A stretch of 64,000 nucleotides of DNA from Flavobacterium sp. NKUCC04_CG (GCF_019345525.1 NZ_JAHKRA010000003.1:124001-188000), one strand, 5' to 3'; positions 47,588-56,233 are shown, counted from the first letter of the stretch. The notes: generated from the sequence alone by a model not told the origin. Numbers and translations are program-made.

Positions 47588-47830
47588 ATGAATAAAAACG
47601 AAAAACAACCCAGCGAATTTCTATTTGACAAAACCAATTATATCTTTTTAATTGCGGGCGTTCTCATTATTGCTTTGGGATATCTATTAATGTCTGGCGG
47701 GGGTAATGACAACCCAGCAGAATTCAATGATGCCATTTTTAACTTTAGAAGAATTCGACTAGCACCAACCGTTATTTTTATTGGTTTTGGTGTTTGCATC
47801 TACTCTATATTTAAAAAAACAGCGAAATAG
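47588..47830 (+). CDS. DUF3098 small membrane protein
   Basis: Encodes 80 aa with two hydrophobic helices (about residues 16-35 and 56-74) and the linker GGGNDNPAEFNDAIFNFRRI typical of DUF3098. It starts 9 nt after ftsX and is followed by uppP. This ftsX-DUF3098-uppP order is a recurrent flavobacterial cluster. Function unknown; an envelope role is suggested by context. Confidence 0.88.
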   Translation: MNKNEKQPSEFLFDKTNYIFLIAGVLIIALGYLLMSGGGNDNPAEFNDAIFNFRRIRLAPTVIFIGFGVCIYSIFKKTAK

Positions 47831-47855
47831 CTAATCACCCATAAACCCTTTTTAA

Positions 47856-48665
47856 ATGGATTTAATTCAAGCCATCCTTCTTGCTATTGTAGAAGGACTG
47901 ACCGAATATTTACCGGTATCTTCTACCGCCCACATGATTTTCACGAGTTCTTATTTCGATATACAAAACGACGATTTCGTAAAACTATTCCAAACCGCTA
48001 TACAATTTGGTGCAATATTGGCTGTAGTAGTCCTATACTGGCGTAAATTTTTCGATTTCACACGCCTCAATTTTTATGTAAAACTGGCATGTGCTGTAGT
48101 ACCGGCTTTGGTTTTAGGCTATATCTTTGACGAAAAAATCGACGCAGTACTGGGAGAACCAATTCCCATTGCGATTGTATTAATCATCGGTGGCTTTGTA
48201 TTGCTGTTTATCGATAAATTCTTTCAACACCCAACCATCATCAAAGAAGAAGACATTACTATCAAAAAAGCCATAACCATTGGTTTTTGGCAATGTTTGG
48301 CCATGATGCCGGGAACAAGTCGTTCTGCAGCTTCCATTATCGGCGGTATGCAACAGGGCTTATCCAGACAAACCGCAGCAGAATTCTCTTTCTTTCTTGC
48401 TGTACCAACCATGTTAGCTGTAACGGTTTATTCGATTGTATTAAAGAAATATGAGACTACCGGACTAAAGGGCTACGAGCTGTTATTACAAAATCCAGAC
48501 AACATAAAATTGTTTATATTAGGCAATGTAATTGCCTTTATAGTTTCTATTTTGGCGATTAAATTTTTTATCGAAATCATTAAGAAATACGGCTTTAAAC
48601 CTTGGGGTTGGTACCGTATTGTTGTTGGTTCGCTTTTGTTAATCTATTTTGTTTACGTAAAATAA
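47856..48665 (+). CDS. uppP: Undecaprenyl-diphosphate phosphatase
   Basis: Encodes 269 aa of the BacA-type enzyme that recycles undecaprenyl pyrophosphate, the lipid carrier for peptidoglycan and surface glycans; overexpression gives bacitracin resistance. Both conserved motifs are visible: VEGLTEYLPVSSTAH (residues 12-26) and PGTSRSAASIIGG (about 151-163). About eight hydrophobic helices. The truB start lies 5 nt beyond its stop. Confidence 0.95.
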   Translation: MDLIQAILLAIVEGLTEYLPVSSTAHMIFTSSYFDIQNDDFVKLFQTAIQFGAILAVVVLYWRKFFDFTRLNFYVKLACAVVPALVLGYIFDEKIDAVLGEPIPIAIVLIIGGFVLLFIDKFFQHPTIIKEEDITIKKAITIGFWQCLAMMPGTSRSAASIIGGMQQGLSRQTAAEFSFFLAVPTMLAVTVYSIVLKKYETTGLKGYELLLQNPDNIKLFILGNVIAFIVSILAIKFFIEIIKKYGFKPWGWYRIVVGSLLLIYFVYVK

Positions 48666-48670
48666 TACGC

Positions 48671-49399
48671 ATGAATTTATCCGCTGAAGAATTTCAAAAC
48701 GGTCAAATTTTATTGATCGACAAACCTTTAAACTGGTCGTCTTTTCAGGCCGTAAACAAGATTAAATGGGCTTTAAAAAAACATAGAGGCTTAAAAAAAA
48801 TCAAGGTTGGACATGCCGGTACACTTGACCCGTTAGCAACGGGTTTATTGATTGTTTGCACGGGAAAATCGACCAAGCTGATATCCGAATTACAAGGGCA
48901 AATAAAAGAATACACCGGAAGCTTTCACATCGGAGCAACCACGCCATCGTATGACTTGGAAACCGAAATTGACAAGACTTTTGAAACCGATCATATCCAT
49001 ACCGATCTAATAGAAAAAGTTAGAACGCAATTCTTAGGAGAAATTGACCAAAAACCACCTATTTTTTCTGCTATTAAAAAAGATGGACGCAGACTATATG
49101 AACACGCTCGAAAAGGCGAAGAAGTTGAAATTCCAACCCGAAAAGTAATTATAGACGAATTTGAAATCACTAAAGAAGCCCTACCTCAAATCGATTTTAG
49201 AGTCGTTTGCTCTAAGGGAACCTATATCCGTTCATTGGCCTTTGACTTTGGTCAGGCACTTAATTCTGGAGGACATTTAACCGCATTAAGAAGAACTAAA
49301 ATTGGCGATTACGACGTTCAAAATGCCATCGCTGTAGAAGCCTTTGAAAACCTTGTCTTGGGGATTCCTGAAACGACAACGGAACCATCCATACTATAA
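48671..49399 (+). CDS. truB: tRNA pseudouridine-55 synthase
   Basis: Encodes 242 aa from the ATG at 48671; an upstream non-ATG start at 48602 would overlap uppP by 64 nt and adds an atypical N-terminus. The catalytic aspartate is Asp53 in GHAGTLDPLATGLL. Other TruB segments are visible (PPIFSAIKKDGRRLYEHARKG in part, and CSKGTYIRSLAFDFG). It makes pseudouridine 55 in the T-loop of tRNAs. Confidence 0.94.
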   Translation: MNLSAEEFQNGQILLIDKPLNWSSFQAVNKIKWALKKHRGLKKIKVGHAGTLDPLATGLLIVCTGKSTKLISELQGQIKEYTGSFHIGATTPSYDLETEIDKTFETDHIHTDLIEKVRTQFLGEIDQKPPIFSAIKKDGRRLYEHARKGEEVEIPTRKVIIDEFEITKEALPQIDFRVVCSKGTYIRSLAFDFGQALNSGGHLTALRRTKIGDYDVQNAIAVEAFENLVLGIPETTTEPSIL

Positions 49400-49415
49400 A
49401 ACCAAAAAACTTAGT

Positions 49416-50042
49416 TTGAAAAACATCCTTATCATCTGCCTCTTTACTTGGTTTACAACAACTGCTTTTTCACAGAATAGTACCAACCTAAAGGATGGTG
49501 ATTTAATTTTCCAGAACCTCAACTGCGGCCCCATGTGCGACGCCATTAATGAAGTTACTACGGGATATCAAGGTTTAAAATTTAATCATATGGGTTTGGT
49601 CGTTATTGAAAACGGCCAAACCTTTGTGATTGAAGCCGGCGGTACAGCGGTAAAAAAAACACCTTTAGACCAATTTCTACTTTATTCGTCAAAAACCATG
49701 TATTTGGCTAGACTAAAAGAAGCTTACACTGATCTAATTCCCAAAGCCATTGCATTTGCAAACGCACAAATTGGCGTTGCTTATGACGATGAGTTCTTGT
49801 ATGACAATGGAAAGTACTATTGTTCGGAATTAATTTATGACGCTTTCCAATTCGCATATAAAAAACCGTTTTTTAATTTATACCCCATGACTTACAAACC
49901 CCTGGGTTCTGACGAATTCTTTCCGATATGGGTGTCGTATTTTGCCAACTTAAATCAACCTATTCCCGAAGGTTTACCGGGTTGCAACCCCGGAGGCATG
50001 TCTACTTCTGATAAAATCACAGTAATTGGCCCTTTAAAATAA
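49416..50042 (+). CDS. YiiX/NlpC-P60-like cysteine peptidase, secreted
   Basis: Encodes 208 aa from a TTG at 49416, which yields a clean signal peptide (KNILIICLFTWFTTTAFSQ). The only other upstream start, also TTG at 49344, would overlap truB by 56 nt. The catalytic pair of the permuted NlpC/P60 (YiiX/YebB) family is visible: His58 in FNHMG and Cys136 in YYCSELIYDAF, with NLKDGDLIFQ at 24-33. These papain-like enzymes act on amide bonds in the envelope; the substrate here is unknown. It is the last gene of the ftsX operon. Confidence 0.82.
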   Translation: MKNILIICLFTWFTTTAFSQNSTNLKDGDLIFQNLNCGPMCDAINEVTTGYQGLKFNHMGLVVIENGQTFVIEAGGTAVKKTPLDQFLLYSSKTMYLARLKEAYTDLIPKAIAFANAQIGVAYDDEFLYDNGKYYCSELIYDAFQFAYKKPFFNLYPMTYKPLGSDEFFPIWVSYFANLNQPIPEGLPGCNPGGMSTSDKITVIGPLK

Positions 50043-50160
50043 TTTTTTTTTAAGTTGGGAACAAGGGCAATTCCACAATTTTCAGCAAAAAAATCCTATT
50101 ATTTTTACATCATATTTCAGGAAAAAGAAACTCGATACCGTAAAATTGATTTTATAAATG

Positions 50161-50168
50161 TACTTTTG
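50161..50168 (+). promoter_or_regulatory. -7 promoter element of the J/KTSC gene
   Basis: TACTTTTG, 68 nt upstream of the ATG at 50237. No -33 TTG at the expected spacing. Confidence 0.45.
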
Positions 50169-50236
50169 CCGAAATTATTGTTTTGGAGCCCAACTGATGT
50201 TGCTCTTATAAAAACGATAAAGACCTCATTTTATTT

Positions 50237-50677
50237 ATGAAAAGAATTATCAGTCACAGAACTCTTTTGGGTGTAGAGAAAACAACCGAATTAAAAGAAT
50301 TAAAAACGATTTATCGCAATTTTATGAAGGAATTTCATCCTGATAAAATTCAAGACAATCCTGAAGCTCAATTAGAAGCGGAAGAAAAAAGCAAGAAAAT
50401 CATCGAAGCTTATCACTTTTTGGTAAGTATTGCACCTGAAACCATTGCGAATACCTTACCAGAATACACAGAAACGACTACAAAATCTAGTATTCAAGAT
50501 TTCAATTACGAACGTTCTGTTTTAACTATTAGTTTTACAAACGGAAGCAGCTACGAATACTTTAGTGTTCCTAGAAATACGTATATCAAATTGGTCAATG
50601 CAGATTCTCCAGCTCGTTTTGCTAGAAGACACATCTATAATGAATTCATCTATAGAAAAACCGGTAACGCGGAATAG
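50237..50677 (+). CDS. J-domain/KTSC-domain fusion protein
   Basis: Encodes 146 aa. Residues about 6-66 form a short J domain (LKTIYRNFMKEFHPDKIQD with HPD at 34-36 and a helix IV-like EAYHFL). Residues about 84-142 form a KTSC domain (SIQDFNYERSVLTISFTNGS, then YEYFSVPRNTY and FARRHIYNEFIYRK). J domains stimulate Hsp70 ATPase; KTSC domains are short modules also found at the end of some lysyl-tRNA synthetases. The fusion suggests an Hsp70-coupled or RNA-related role, by inference. It has its own promoter and a hairpin downstream. Confidence 0.82.
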   Translation: MKRIISHRTLLGVEKTTELKELKTIYRNFMKEFHPDKIQDNPEAQLEAEEKSKKIIEAYHFLVSIAPETIANTLPEYTETTTKSSIQDFNYERSVLTISFTNGSSYEYFSVPRNTYIKLVNADSPARFARRHIYNEFIYRKTGNAE

Positions 50678-50684
50678 ATATATA

Positions 50685-50720
50685 TAATGCTGAGATTTTT
50701 AATCAAAAATCTCAGCATTA
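50685..50720. terminator. Bidirectional hairpin between the J/KTSC and thioredoxin-like genes
   Basis: A perfect 16-bp stem (TAATGCTGAGATTTTT and its complement) with a 4-nt loop, placed between convergent stops. The T run is inside the stem rather than after it. Confidence 0.75.
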
Positions 50721-50731
50721 TTCTAATTGCC

Positions 50732-51331
50732 TTAGTCCAATTGACTCATCAATTGTTCGATTTCCCTTTGAACAGCAATTCCCTTATCCTTAGCATACCA
50801 TTTTTGTAAGGCAACGATACCTTCATCGTCGAATTGTCCGTTTGCAGCCTTATAGTCATCCACCGTTTTCTGTGCCCCTACTGGTCTGGGTCCCCAATCA
50901 GCCAATACCTCCAAAGTAGCTTTATCCAAAACAATAACTTTTGGAATTGCCTTACCTCCGTTGGTCAAGAATTCCTCCATTAATTCCTCATTTTGATCTC
51001 TAAAAACCACCACCAAATCAACCGCAGGAGTTACTTCAGACATTTTATGGAGTATAGGTAAAATTTGAGCGGCATCACCACACCAACTTTCAGAAATAAC
51101 CAACCAAATATATTGTCCCTTTAATTGTTGTAACTTTACCTCCACTGATGAAGCTACCGTTATGGTTTTATCCAAACGATTCAATCGCGTTTCATTTAGT
51201 TCAGCATAAGGCAAATATCCCTCTTCCAATTCTAAGATTTCCGGATTATTCTCCAGAGCTTTAGTCACAAAAGATCGGTATTGTTGGTAGGTATAACTTT
51301 TTTCCAAACTTTGTGTAATGATGTTTTTCAT
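50732..51331 (-). CDS. Thioredoxin family protein with a single active-site cysteine
   Basis: Encodes 199 aa. Residues about 70-185 resemble a thioredoxin fold (YIWLVISESWCGDAAQILP, FRDQNEELMEEFLTNGGKAIPKVIVLD). The usual CxxC is CGDA (Cys84 to Ala87), so only one redox cysteine remains. There is no signal peptide. This CGDA form is widespread in Flavobacteria; a peroxiredoxin-like or monothiol role is possible, as inference. It is divergent from the patatin gene. Confidence 0.82.
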   Translation of the reverse strand: MKNIITQSLEKSYTYQQYRSFVTKALENNPEILELEEGYLPYAELNETRLNRLDKTITVASSVEVKLQQLKGQYIWLVISESWCGDAAQILPILHKMSEVTPAVDLVVVFRDQNEELMEEFLTNGGKAIPKVIVLDKATLEVLADWGPRPVGAQKTVDDYKAANGQFDDEGIVALQKWYAKDKGIAVQREIEQLMSQLD

Positions 51332-51345
51332 TTTATAGTAAATTT

Positions 51346-52194
51346 ATGCATTCAAATATAGAACAATTATCCATTCCAAAAGGTAAATATACGATGGAAG
51401 AACAACAGTTATCTTCGGGATTAGTACTCTCCGGAGGTGGTTACAAAGGTATTGCCCACGCGGGTGTTTTACAATTTTTTGATGAAGCGGGCATAAAACC
51501 TAAAATGATTGCGGGAACCAGTGCGGGTTCTATAGTTGCGGGACTTTATGCATTCGGAATCAAACCTCCTGAAATTTTGGATTTTTTTAAATCGGTAAAC
51601 ATTTTTAACTGGCATCATTTTACCATAAAAAAAGCGGGGATTATGGATGCTTATGCCTTCCACAAATACCTTAACAAGGTATTTCAAAACCACACCTTAG
51701 GCGACCTAGAGATTCCCTTATTTATTACTGCTACGGATATCGTTCGAGGCAAATTAAAAATATTTAGTACCGAAACCAAAATTGCCGACGCCCTATTGGC
51801 TTCAAGCGCTTTTCCAGGCGTATTCTCTCCTTTTAAAATTGAAGACCGACTCTATAGTGATGGTGGCATATTAAACAACTTCCCATCCAATATTTTACAA
51901 GGCCGTTGCGACTATATCATCGGTGTAAATGTATGCCCTTTACAAGAAATTGAAGAACCGCATTTAAGTTCGATAAAATCTGTAACGGCAAGAGCTTATG
52001 AGTTGATGACTACACTAAATAACTACCAAAAAATTCAATTATGCGATTGGATTATCGAACCAAAAGCCCTAACTGCATATTCCACATTTGAGCGCAATCG
52101 CTTGCGAATGGATCAAATTTATGAAATAGGATATTTGGCCGCAAAAGAAACCTTTGAAGAGAAAAAGCATAATTTTCAAAATCTTATTCTATAA
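51346..52194 (+). CDS. Patatin-like phospholipase
   Basis: Encodes 282 aa from the ATG at 51346, or 266 aa from the ATG at 51394, which I find equally likely or better because a divergent promoter overlaps the first start. The patatin catalytic features are visible: the oxyanion loop GGGYKG (residues 30-35), the nucleophile Ser59 in GTSAGS, and the Asp of SDGG near 170. It is predicted to hydrolyse acyl ester bonds of lipids; no signal peptide, so cytoplasmic or membrane-associated. pyrH follows 46 nt later from its own promoter. Confidence 0.88.
   Translation: MHSNIEQLSIPKGKYTMEEQQLSSGLVLSGGGYKGIAHAGVLQFFDEAGIKPKMIAGTSAGSIVAGLYAFGIKPPEILDFFKSVNIFNWHHFTIKKAGIMDAYAFHKYLNKVFQNHTLGDLEIPLFITATDIVRGKLKIFSTETKIADALLASSAFPGVFSPFKIEDRLYSDGGILNNFPSNILQGRCDYIIGVNVCPLQEIEEPHLSSIKSVTARAYELMTTLNNYQKIQLCDWIIEPKALTAYSTFERNRLRMDQIYEIGYLAAKETFEEKKHNFQNLIL
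51353..51360 (-). promoter_or_regulatory. -7 promoter element of the thioredoxin-like gene
   Basis: TATATTTG on the minus strand, 21 nt upstream of the ATG at 51331. It overlaps the first codons of the longer patatin reading, which favours the downstream patatin start. Confidence 0.5.
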
Positions 52195-52208
52195 AAACAG
52201 ATAATGTC

Positions 52209-52216
52209 TATATTTG
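52209..52216 (+). promoter_or_regulatory. -7 promoter element of pyrH-frr
   Basis: TATATTTG, 24 nt before the ATG at 52241. It rules out the earlier TTG at 52214 as the pyrH start. Confidence 0.55.
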
Positions 52217-52240
52217 CACAATCTTAAAATCATCCTTTCA

Positions 52241-52951
52241 ATGAAATACAAAAGAATTCTACTAAAATTAAGTGGAGAAGCCTTAATGGGAGAAAATCAA
52301 TACGGTATTGATCCAAAGAAGTTAGCAGAATACGCTGCAGAGATAAAACAAATACACAGTAAGGGAGTAGAAATCGCTATCGTAATTGGCGGAGGAAACA
52401 TCTTTAGAGGAGTCGCTGGAGCAAGTGAAGGGATGGATCGTGTGCAGGGTGACTATATGGGCATGTTGGCTACGGTAATCAACGGTATGGCTTTGCAAGG
52501 AGCTCTTGAAGCGGCAGGTATGCTTACTCGTCTTCAAACCGCTTTAAAAATCGAAGCTGTTGCTGAGCCTTATATCAAAAGAAGAGCTGTTCGTCATTTA
52601 GAAAAAGGACGTATCGTTATTTTCGGTGCTGGAACAGGGAATCCTTATTTCACAACCGATACTGCCGCAGTTTTGAGAGGAGTTGAGATCAATGCAGATG
52701 TTATTTTAAAAGGCACACGTGTTGATGGTGTATATACGGCAGATCCAGAGAAAGATCCAACAGCAGTAAAATACGAAACCATTACTTTTGATGATGTACT
52801 GAGAATGGGGTTAAATGTAATGGATTCTACCGCTTTTACCCTAAGCCAAGAAAACAACTTACCCATAGTTGTATTTGATATGAATAAAAAGGATAATTTA
52901 CTTAAAGTTTGCCAAGGAGAAACTATAGGTACCACCGTAAATATTAATTGA
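52241..52951 (+). CDS. pyrH: UMP kinase
   Basis: Encodes 236 aa of the amino acid kinase-fold UMP kinase (UMP to UDP with ATP). Start is the ATG at 52241 giving [17 protein letters not shown]. The nucleotide-binding GGGNIFRG and the UMP-site segment [15 protein letters not shown] are visible, along with [16 protein letters not shown]. It is paired with frr 14 nt downstream, the usual order. Confidence 0.95.
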   Translation: MKYKRILLKLSGEALMGENQYGIDPKKLAEYAAEIKQIHSKGVEIAIVIGGGNIFRGVAGASEGMDRVQGDYMGMLATVINGMALQGALEAAGMLTRLQTALKIEAVAEPYIKRRAVRHLEKGRIVIFGAGTGNPYFTTDTAAVLRGVEINADVILKGTRVDGVYTADPEKDPTAVKYETITFDDVLRMGLNVMDSTAFTLSQENNLPIVVFDMNKKDNLLKVCQGETIGTTVNIN

Positions 52952-52965
52952 TAGAATAAAAAGTT

Positions 52966-53529
52966 ATGACTGAAGAGATAAACTTTATTATTGCCAGTAC
53001 TAAGGAGTCTATGGAGGGCACTATCGCCCACTTAGAGAAAGAACTTTTAAATATCCGTGCTGGAAAAGCAACTCCACAAATGCTAGGAGGTGTTTTTGTT
53101 GACTATTATGGCGCTCCGACACCTTTGTCGCAAGTGGCTAACATTAACGTTCCAGATGCGCGAACCCTTGCGGTAACCCCATGGGAGAAAAGCATGCTTC
53201 AACCTATTGAAAAAGCAATCATGATTGCTAATTTAGGATTAAACCCGATGAATAATGGTGAAAACATCATCATCAACATTCCGGCTTTAACAGAAGAACG
53301 CAGAAAAGATTTGGCAAAACAATCCAAAACCGAAGCAGAAGATGCCAAAATAGGTATTCGCAACGCTCGTAAAGACGCCAATACCGAGATTAAAAAATTA
53401 GAAAAAGAAGGCACTTCTGAAGACATCTGTAAAGTAGCTGAAGAGAGCATTCAAAAAATAACTGATAGTTATATCAAAAAAATAGACGAGATTTTTGTTG
53501 CAAAAGAAGCCGAAATCATGAAAGTTTAA
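52966..53529 (+). CDS. frr: Ribosome recycling factor
   Basis: Encodes 187 aa, the normal size. The three-helix bundle and inserted domain are recognisable (LLNIRAGKATPQMLGGVFVD in part, YYGAPTPLSQVANINVPDAR in part, WEKSMLQPIEKAI, RRKDLAKQSKTEAEDAKI). It splits the post-termination ribosome with EF-G. It follows pyrH and is followed by a strong terminator. Confidence 0.96.
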   Translation: MTEEINFIIASTKESMEGTIAHLEKELLNIRAGKATPQMLGGVFVDYYGAPTPLSQVANINVPDARTLAVTPWEKSMLQPIEKAIMIANLGLNPMNNGENIIINIPALTEERRKDLAKQSKTEAEDAKIGIRNARKDANTEIKKLEKEGTSEDICKVAEESIQKITDSYIKKIDEIFVAKEAEIMKV

Positions 53530-53533
53530 TACC

Positions 53534-53561
53534 AAAAAATCCGCTCTTCAGCGGATTTTTT
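53534..53561. terminator. Terminator after frr
   Basis: A perfect 12-bp stem (AAAAAATCCGCT and its complement) with a 4-nt loop, between frr and the convergent SMR gene. It may serve both strands. Confidence 0.85.
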
Positions 53562-53589
53562 TATTTGATATAATTCCAACAATGACCGC

Positions 53590-53916
53590 TTAGTTAGAAA
53601 CGAATTTAAGTCCAACTATGGATGCAATTAAAGTGGTAATAAAAAAAACTCTCCAAAAATCAGCCGGTTCTTTAAAAATAAAAATCCCAACGATTACTGT
53701 ACCCACAGCTCCGATTCCCGTCCAAACAGCATAAGCCGTTCCAATCGGCAAGGTTTGAGTAGCCTTATACAATAAGAACATACTAATTGCCAGACAAACA
53801 AAAAAACCACACATCCACAACGCAGAAACAGTACCGGTCGTTTCTTTTGCCTTCCCTAAACACGAAGCAAATCCCACTTCAAAGAAGCCTCCAATTATTA
53901 ATAAAACCCAATTCAT
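53590..53916 (-). CDS. SMR family exporter, Gdx/SugE type
   Basis: Encodes 108 aa with four hydrophobic helices. The central acidic residue is Glu13 in GGFFEVGFA. The segment LPIGTAYAVWTGIGAVGT (residues 56-73) matches the SugE/Gdx branch, whose characterised members export guanidinium rather than broad drugs. No guanidine riboswitch was recognised upstream. Some SugE proteins export quaternary ammonium compounds, so the substrate is not certain. Confidence 0.9.
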   Translation of the reverse strand: MNWVLLIIGGFFEVGFASCLGKAKETTGTVSALWMCGFFVCLAISMFLLYKATQTLPIGTAYAVWTGIGAVGTVIVGIFIFKEPADFWRVFFITTLIASIVGLKFVSN

Positions 53917-53934
53917 AAAATATTATTTTTTTTG

Positions 53935-53942
53935 CAAATATA
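53935..53942 (-). promoter_or_regulatory. -7 promoter element of the SMR gene
   Basis: TATATTTG on the minus strand, 18 nt upstream of the ATG at 53916. Confidence 0.48.
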
Positions 53943-54119
53943 CTCTACAACAAAAGCTAAACATAAAAAATAATACATTCCCTACTGGCACCAAACAATT
54001 GCCATACAAAAACCAGGCATTTCCGCAATTAACACTGAGTTAAATAAAATTAATACACCCGAAAAGCACGAATTGTTAATAAATTTTAACATATTTGTTG
54101 ATACAAACCAAAATACCTT

Positions 54120-55370
54120 ATGAAACATTTTTATTTAGTCGTTGCTGTTTTAAGCTCCATGTTAACTGTAGCACAAGAAGCTAAAAAAATACTATTTATT
54201 GGAAACAGCTATACCCACACCCACGATATTCCTGAACTAACTAAACAAATTGCGACAGCCGCAGGAGACCAAATGACTTATAGTAGTCACACCCCTGGAG
54301 GTAGCACCTTGCAGCAACACAACAACAATACTCAAGTAAGCAATCTGATAGCGCAAGGCAACTGGAATTATGTCGTGTTGCAAGAACAAAGCCAACTACC
54401 CGCTTTTCCAGATGCTGATGTAAACAATCAAGTTTACCCTGCAGCAGCATCCTTAAGCAATAAAATCAAACAACACAATCCCTGCGCCAAAGTGACTTTC
54501 TATATGACCTGGGGAAGAAAAAACGGAGACCCCACAAATTGCGTTAACTGGCCTCCCCTATGCACCTACCTCAGCATGGATAACTTACTCCAACAGCGCT
54601 ATACCACAATGGCTAATGCTAATCAAGGAATATTAGCTCCTGTTGCAGCAGTTTGGCGGTACTTAATTCAAAATAATCCAGAAATAGAACTTTACTCCCC
54701 GGATGAATCTCATCCTTCTTTAGCCGGATCTTTAGCTGCTGCATTTACGTTTTACACCATTTTTTTTGAAAAATCACCAACGAACTCCACTTACAATAAC
54801 GGCGTCCCTACCACAACAATAAGCGCAATCAAAAACGCGGTACAACAAGTGGTTTTTAATCATTTAGACACTTGGAATATTTACAATTACAACCCTAGAG
54901 CTGACTTTAGTTTTGCCCAAAACAATAACGATTTTATTTTCAACAACCTTTCACAAAACGCCACTACATACTTATGGGATTTCGGAGACGGAACAACAGC
55001 TACCGAACAAAACCCTAGCCATATTTATACAACTAATGGTCAATTTACGGTCAAACTAAGCTCCTCAAAATGTGGTATAACAGTTAGTACGGAAAAAAAC
55101 ATCCAAATCACCAACTTATCCATCCAAAAAATTCAAGACATCGCGAGCTTTCTATATCCAAATCCAGCACATAATCATATCGAATTTAGCACGGATAAGA
55201 CCGTGGATACCGTTGTAATCATCGATGCAAATGGAAGGCATATCACAGCAAAATACAGCGTATTACAAACCAATTATATCGTCGACCTAAGCCAACTAGC
55301 AAGCGGCCAATACCACCTCCAAATCAAATCGACAAACGAAACGCAGTCACTCCCATTTATAAAAATATAA
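54120..55370 (+). CDS. Secreted SGNH-like hydrolase with PKD and T9SS sorting domains
   Basis: Encodes 416 aa. A signal peptide covers residues 1-19. Residues about 23-245 resemble an SGNH hydrolase: GNSYT with Ser30 as candidate nucleophile, GGSTLQQH, and a DESH motif (Asp195, His198) as the Asp-His pair. A PKD domain follows (about 262-330, YLWDFGDGTT). Residues about 345-416 form a type A T9SS sorting domain (LYPNPAHNHIEF). It is therefore probably exported through SprA. An esterase or carbohydrate-deacetylase role is likely; the substrate is unknown. Confidence 0.85.
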   Translation: MKHFYLVVAVLSSMLTVAQEAKKILFIGNSYTHTHDIPELTKQIATAAGDQMTYSSHTPGGSTLQQHNNNTQVSNLIAQGNWNYVVLQEQSQLPAFPDADVNNQVYPAAASLSNKIKQHNPCAKVTFYMTWGRKNGDPTNCVNWPPLCTYLSMDNLLQQRYTTMANANQGILAPVAAVWRYLIQNNPEIELYSPDESHPSLAGSLAAAFTFYTIFFEKSPTNSTYNNGVPTTTISAIKNAVQQVVFNHLDTWNIYNYNPRADFSFAQNNNDFIFNNLSQNATTYLWDFGDGTTATEQNPSHIYTTNGQFTVKLSSSKCGITVSTEKNIQITNLSIQKIQDIASFLYPNPAHNHIEFSTDKTVDTVVIIDANGRHITAKYSVLQTNYIVDLSQLASGQYHLQIKSTNETQSLPFIKI

Positions 55371-55428
55371 GTATTGCATTTGTATTGCTCAAAAACAACA
55401 AGCCATAAAAAACAGTTGTAATAAATAA

Positions 55429-55455
55429 AATCCGTAACCAAAATGGTTACGGATT
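55429..55455. terminator. Bidirectional terminator
   Basis: A perfect 12-bp stem (AATCCGTAACCA and its complement) with a 3-nt loop, between the SGNH gene and the disrupted YiiX-like gene. The minus-strand side is followed by a T-rich tract. Confidence 0.8.
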
Positions 55456-55498
55456 AAAAAGTCGTGCTTATATCAAGGCAAAAACAGCGCTTAAAAAA

Positions 55499-56224
55499 CT
55501 AATTGCAATCATATTGATTAACGATCAAATCAAAATATACCGTATCGTACATCGCCTTCATATCGTAAAAATGAGCTTTACGCGCTTTAGCAACTGTGGG
55601 AAGCTGTATCATTTTTAAATCCTTTTCCAAAATACGCCAAATCAACTCCGTACAATATAAGGCATCTCCATCCTCATAATCTCCGAAATGATCAAAGGGA
55701 ATTTTTAGCTCTAAATAGTGAAGCGCTTTTTGCGCAATCTGAGACCGTCCCTCTACGGTTTGATTTTTAACACGCGCAACTATCATTTTATTTGGATAAG
55801 ATGTTTTTAAAAAGTCCTCTAGGGTATTTATTTGAACACCATCTATATCTGACACATCTGAAGACAGCGCATGAACAACAAAAAGCTTTTGATCCAATTT
55901 TACGATGATACCGGCGTGTGTCACTTCATAAGGAGCTCGATTTAAATTTTTCGAAATATAGTCGCTAAAAAAGCCATATCCCCCTTCTTAAAACAAATCA
56001 CCTTCTTAAAACAAATCACCTTCTTTTAAATTGTCCATTTGCCTTGCAGTCAACCGCGTTTTAGACAACTGTTTCGACAATACGTGATTTTCTCTCTTTT
56101 TTTCAATTACAAAAAACAACTTATATACTGCACCTCCCAACAATACTACAATTAAAAAAAGCACTAATCCACGAAATACCTTCCTGAAAATAGTGCTTTT
56201 TATGCTTTTTACTTGCTTACTCAC
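55499..56224 (-). pseudogene. Disrupted YiiX/NlpC-P60-like peptidase gene
   Basis: One continuous frame from the ATG at 56224 to the stop at 55499 encodes a membrane-anchored YiiX-type protein (helix at about residues 15-37; MDNLKEGDLF; then GGYGFFSDYIS; catalytic His in VTHAG; catalytic Cys in YCTELIWR). It is broken by two in-frame TAA codons, at 56008-56006 and 55990-55988, which lie in an 18-bp exact tandem duplication (GAAGGTGATTTGTTTTAA). No reading-frame shift remains. Both catalytic residues survive downstream. A related intact gene is at 49416-50042. Either a real pseudogene or an error in the assembly; it starts 9 nt after the DUF4878 gene. Confidence 0.8.
55988..56023. repeat. 18-bp exact tandem duplication
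   Basis: Two adjacent copies of the 18-bp unit (GAAGGTGATTTGTTTTAA on the minus strand). Each ends in an in-frame TAA for the YiiX-like frame. Confidence 0.92.
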
Positions 56225-56233
56225 TTCGGCTTT

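Noticed and set aside
53917..54119. Guanidine riboswitch upstream of the Gdx-like gene
   Set aside because: No conserved ACGR-loop hairpins typical of these riboswitches were found in the spacer.
55988..56008. TAA recoding or programmed readthrough in the YiiX-like gene
   Set aside because: All other genes use TAA as a normal stop and no readthrough element is visible; duplication with homopolymer change is simpler.
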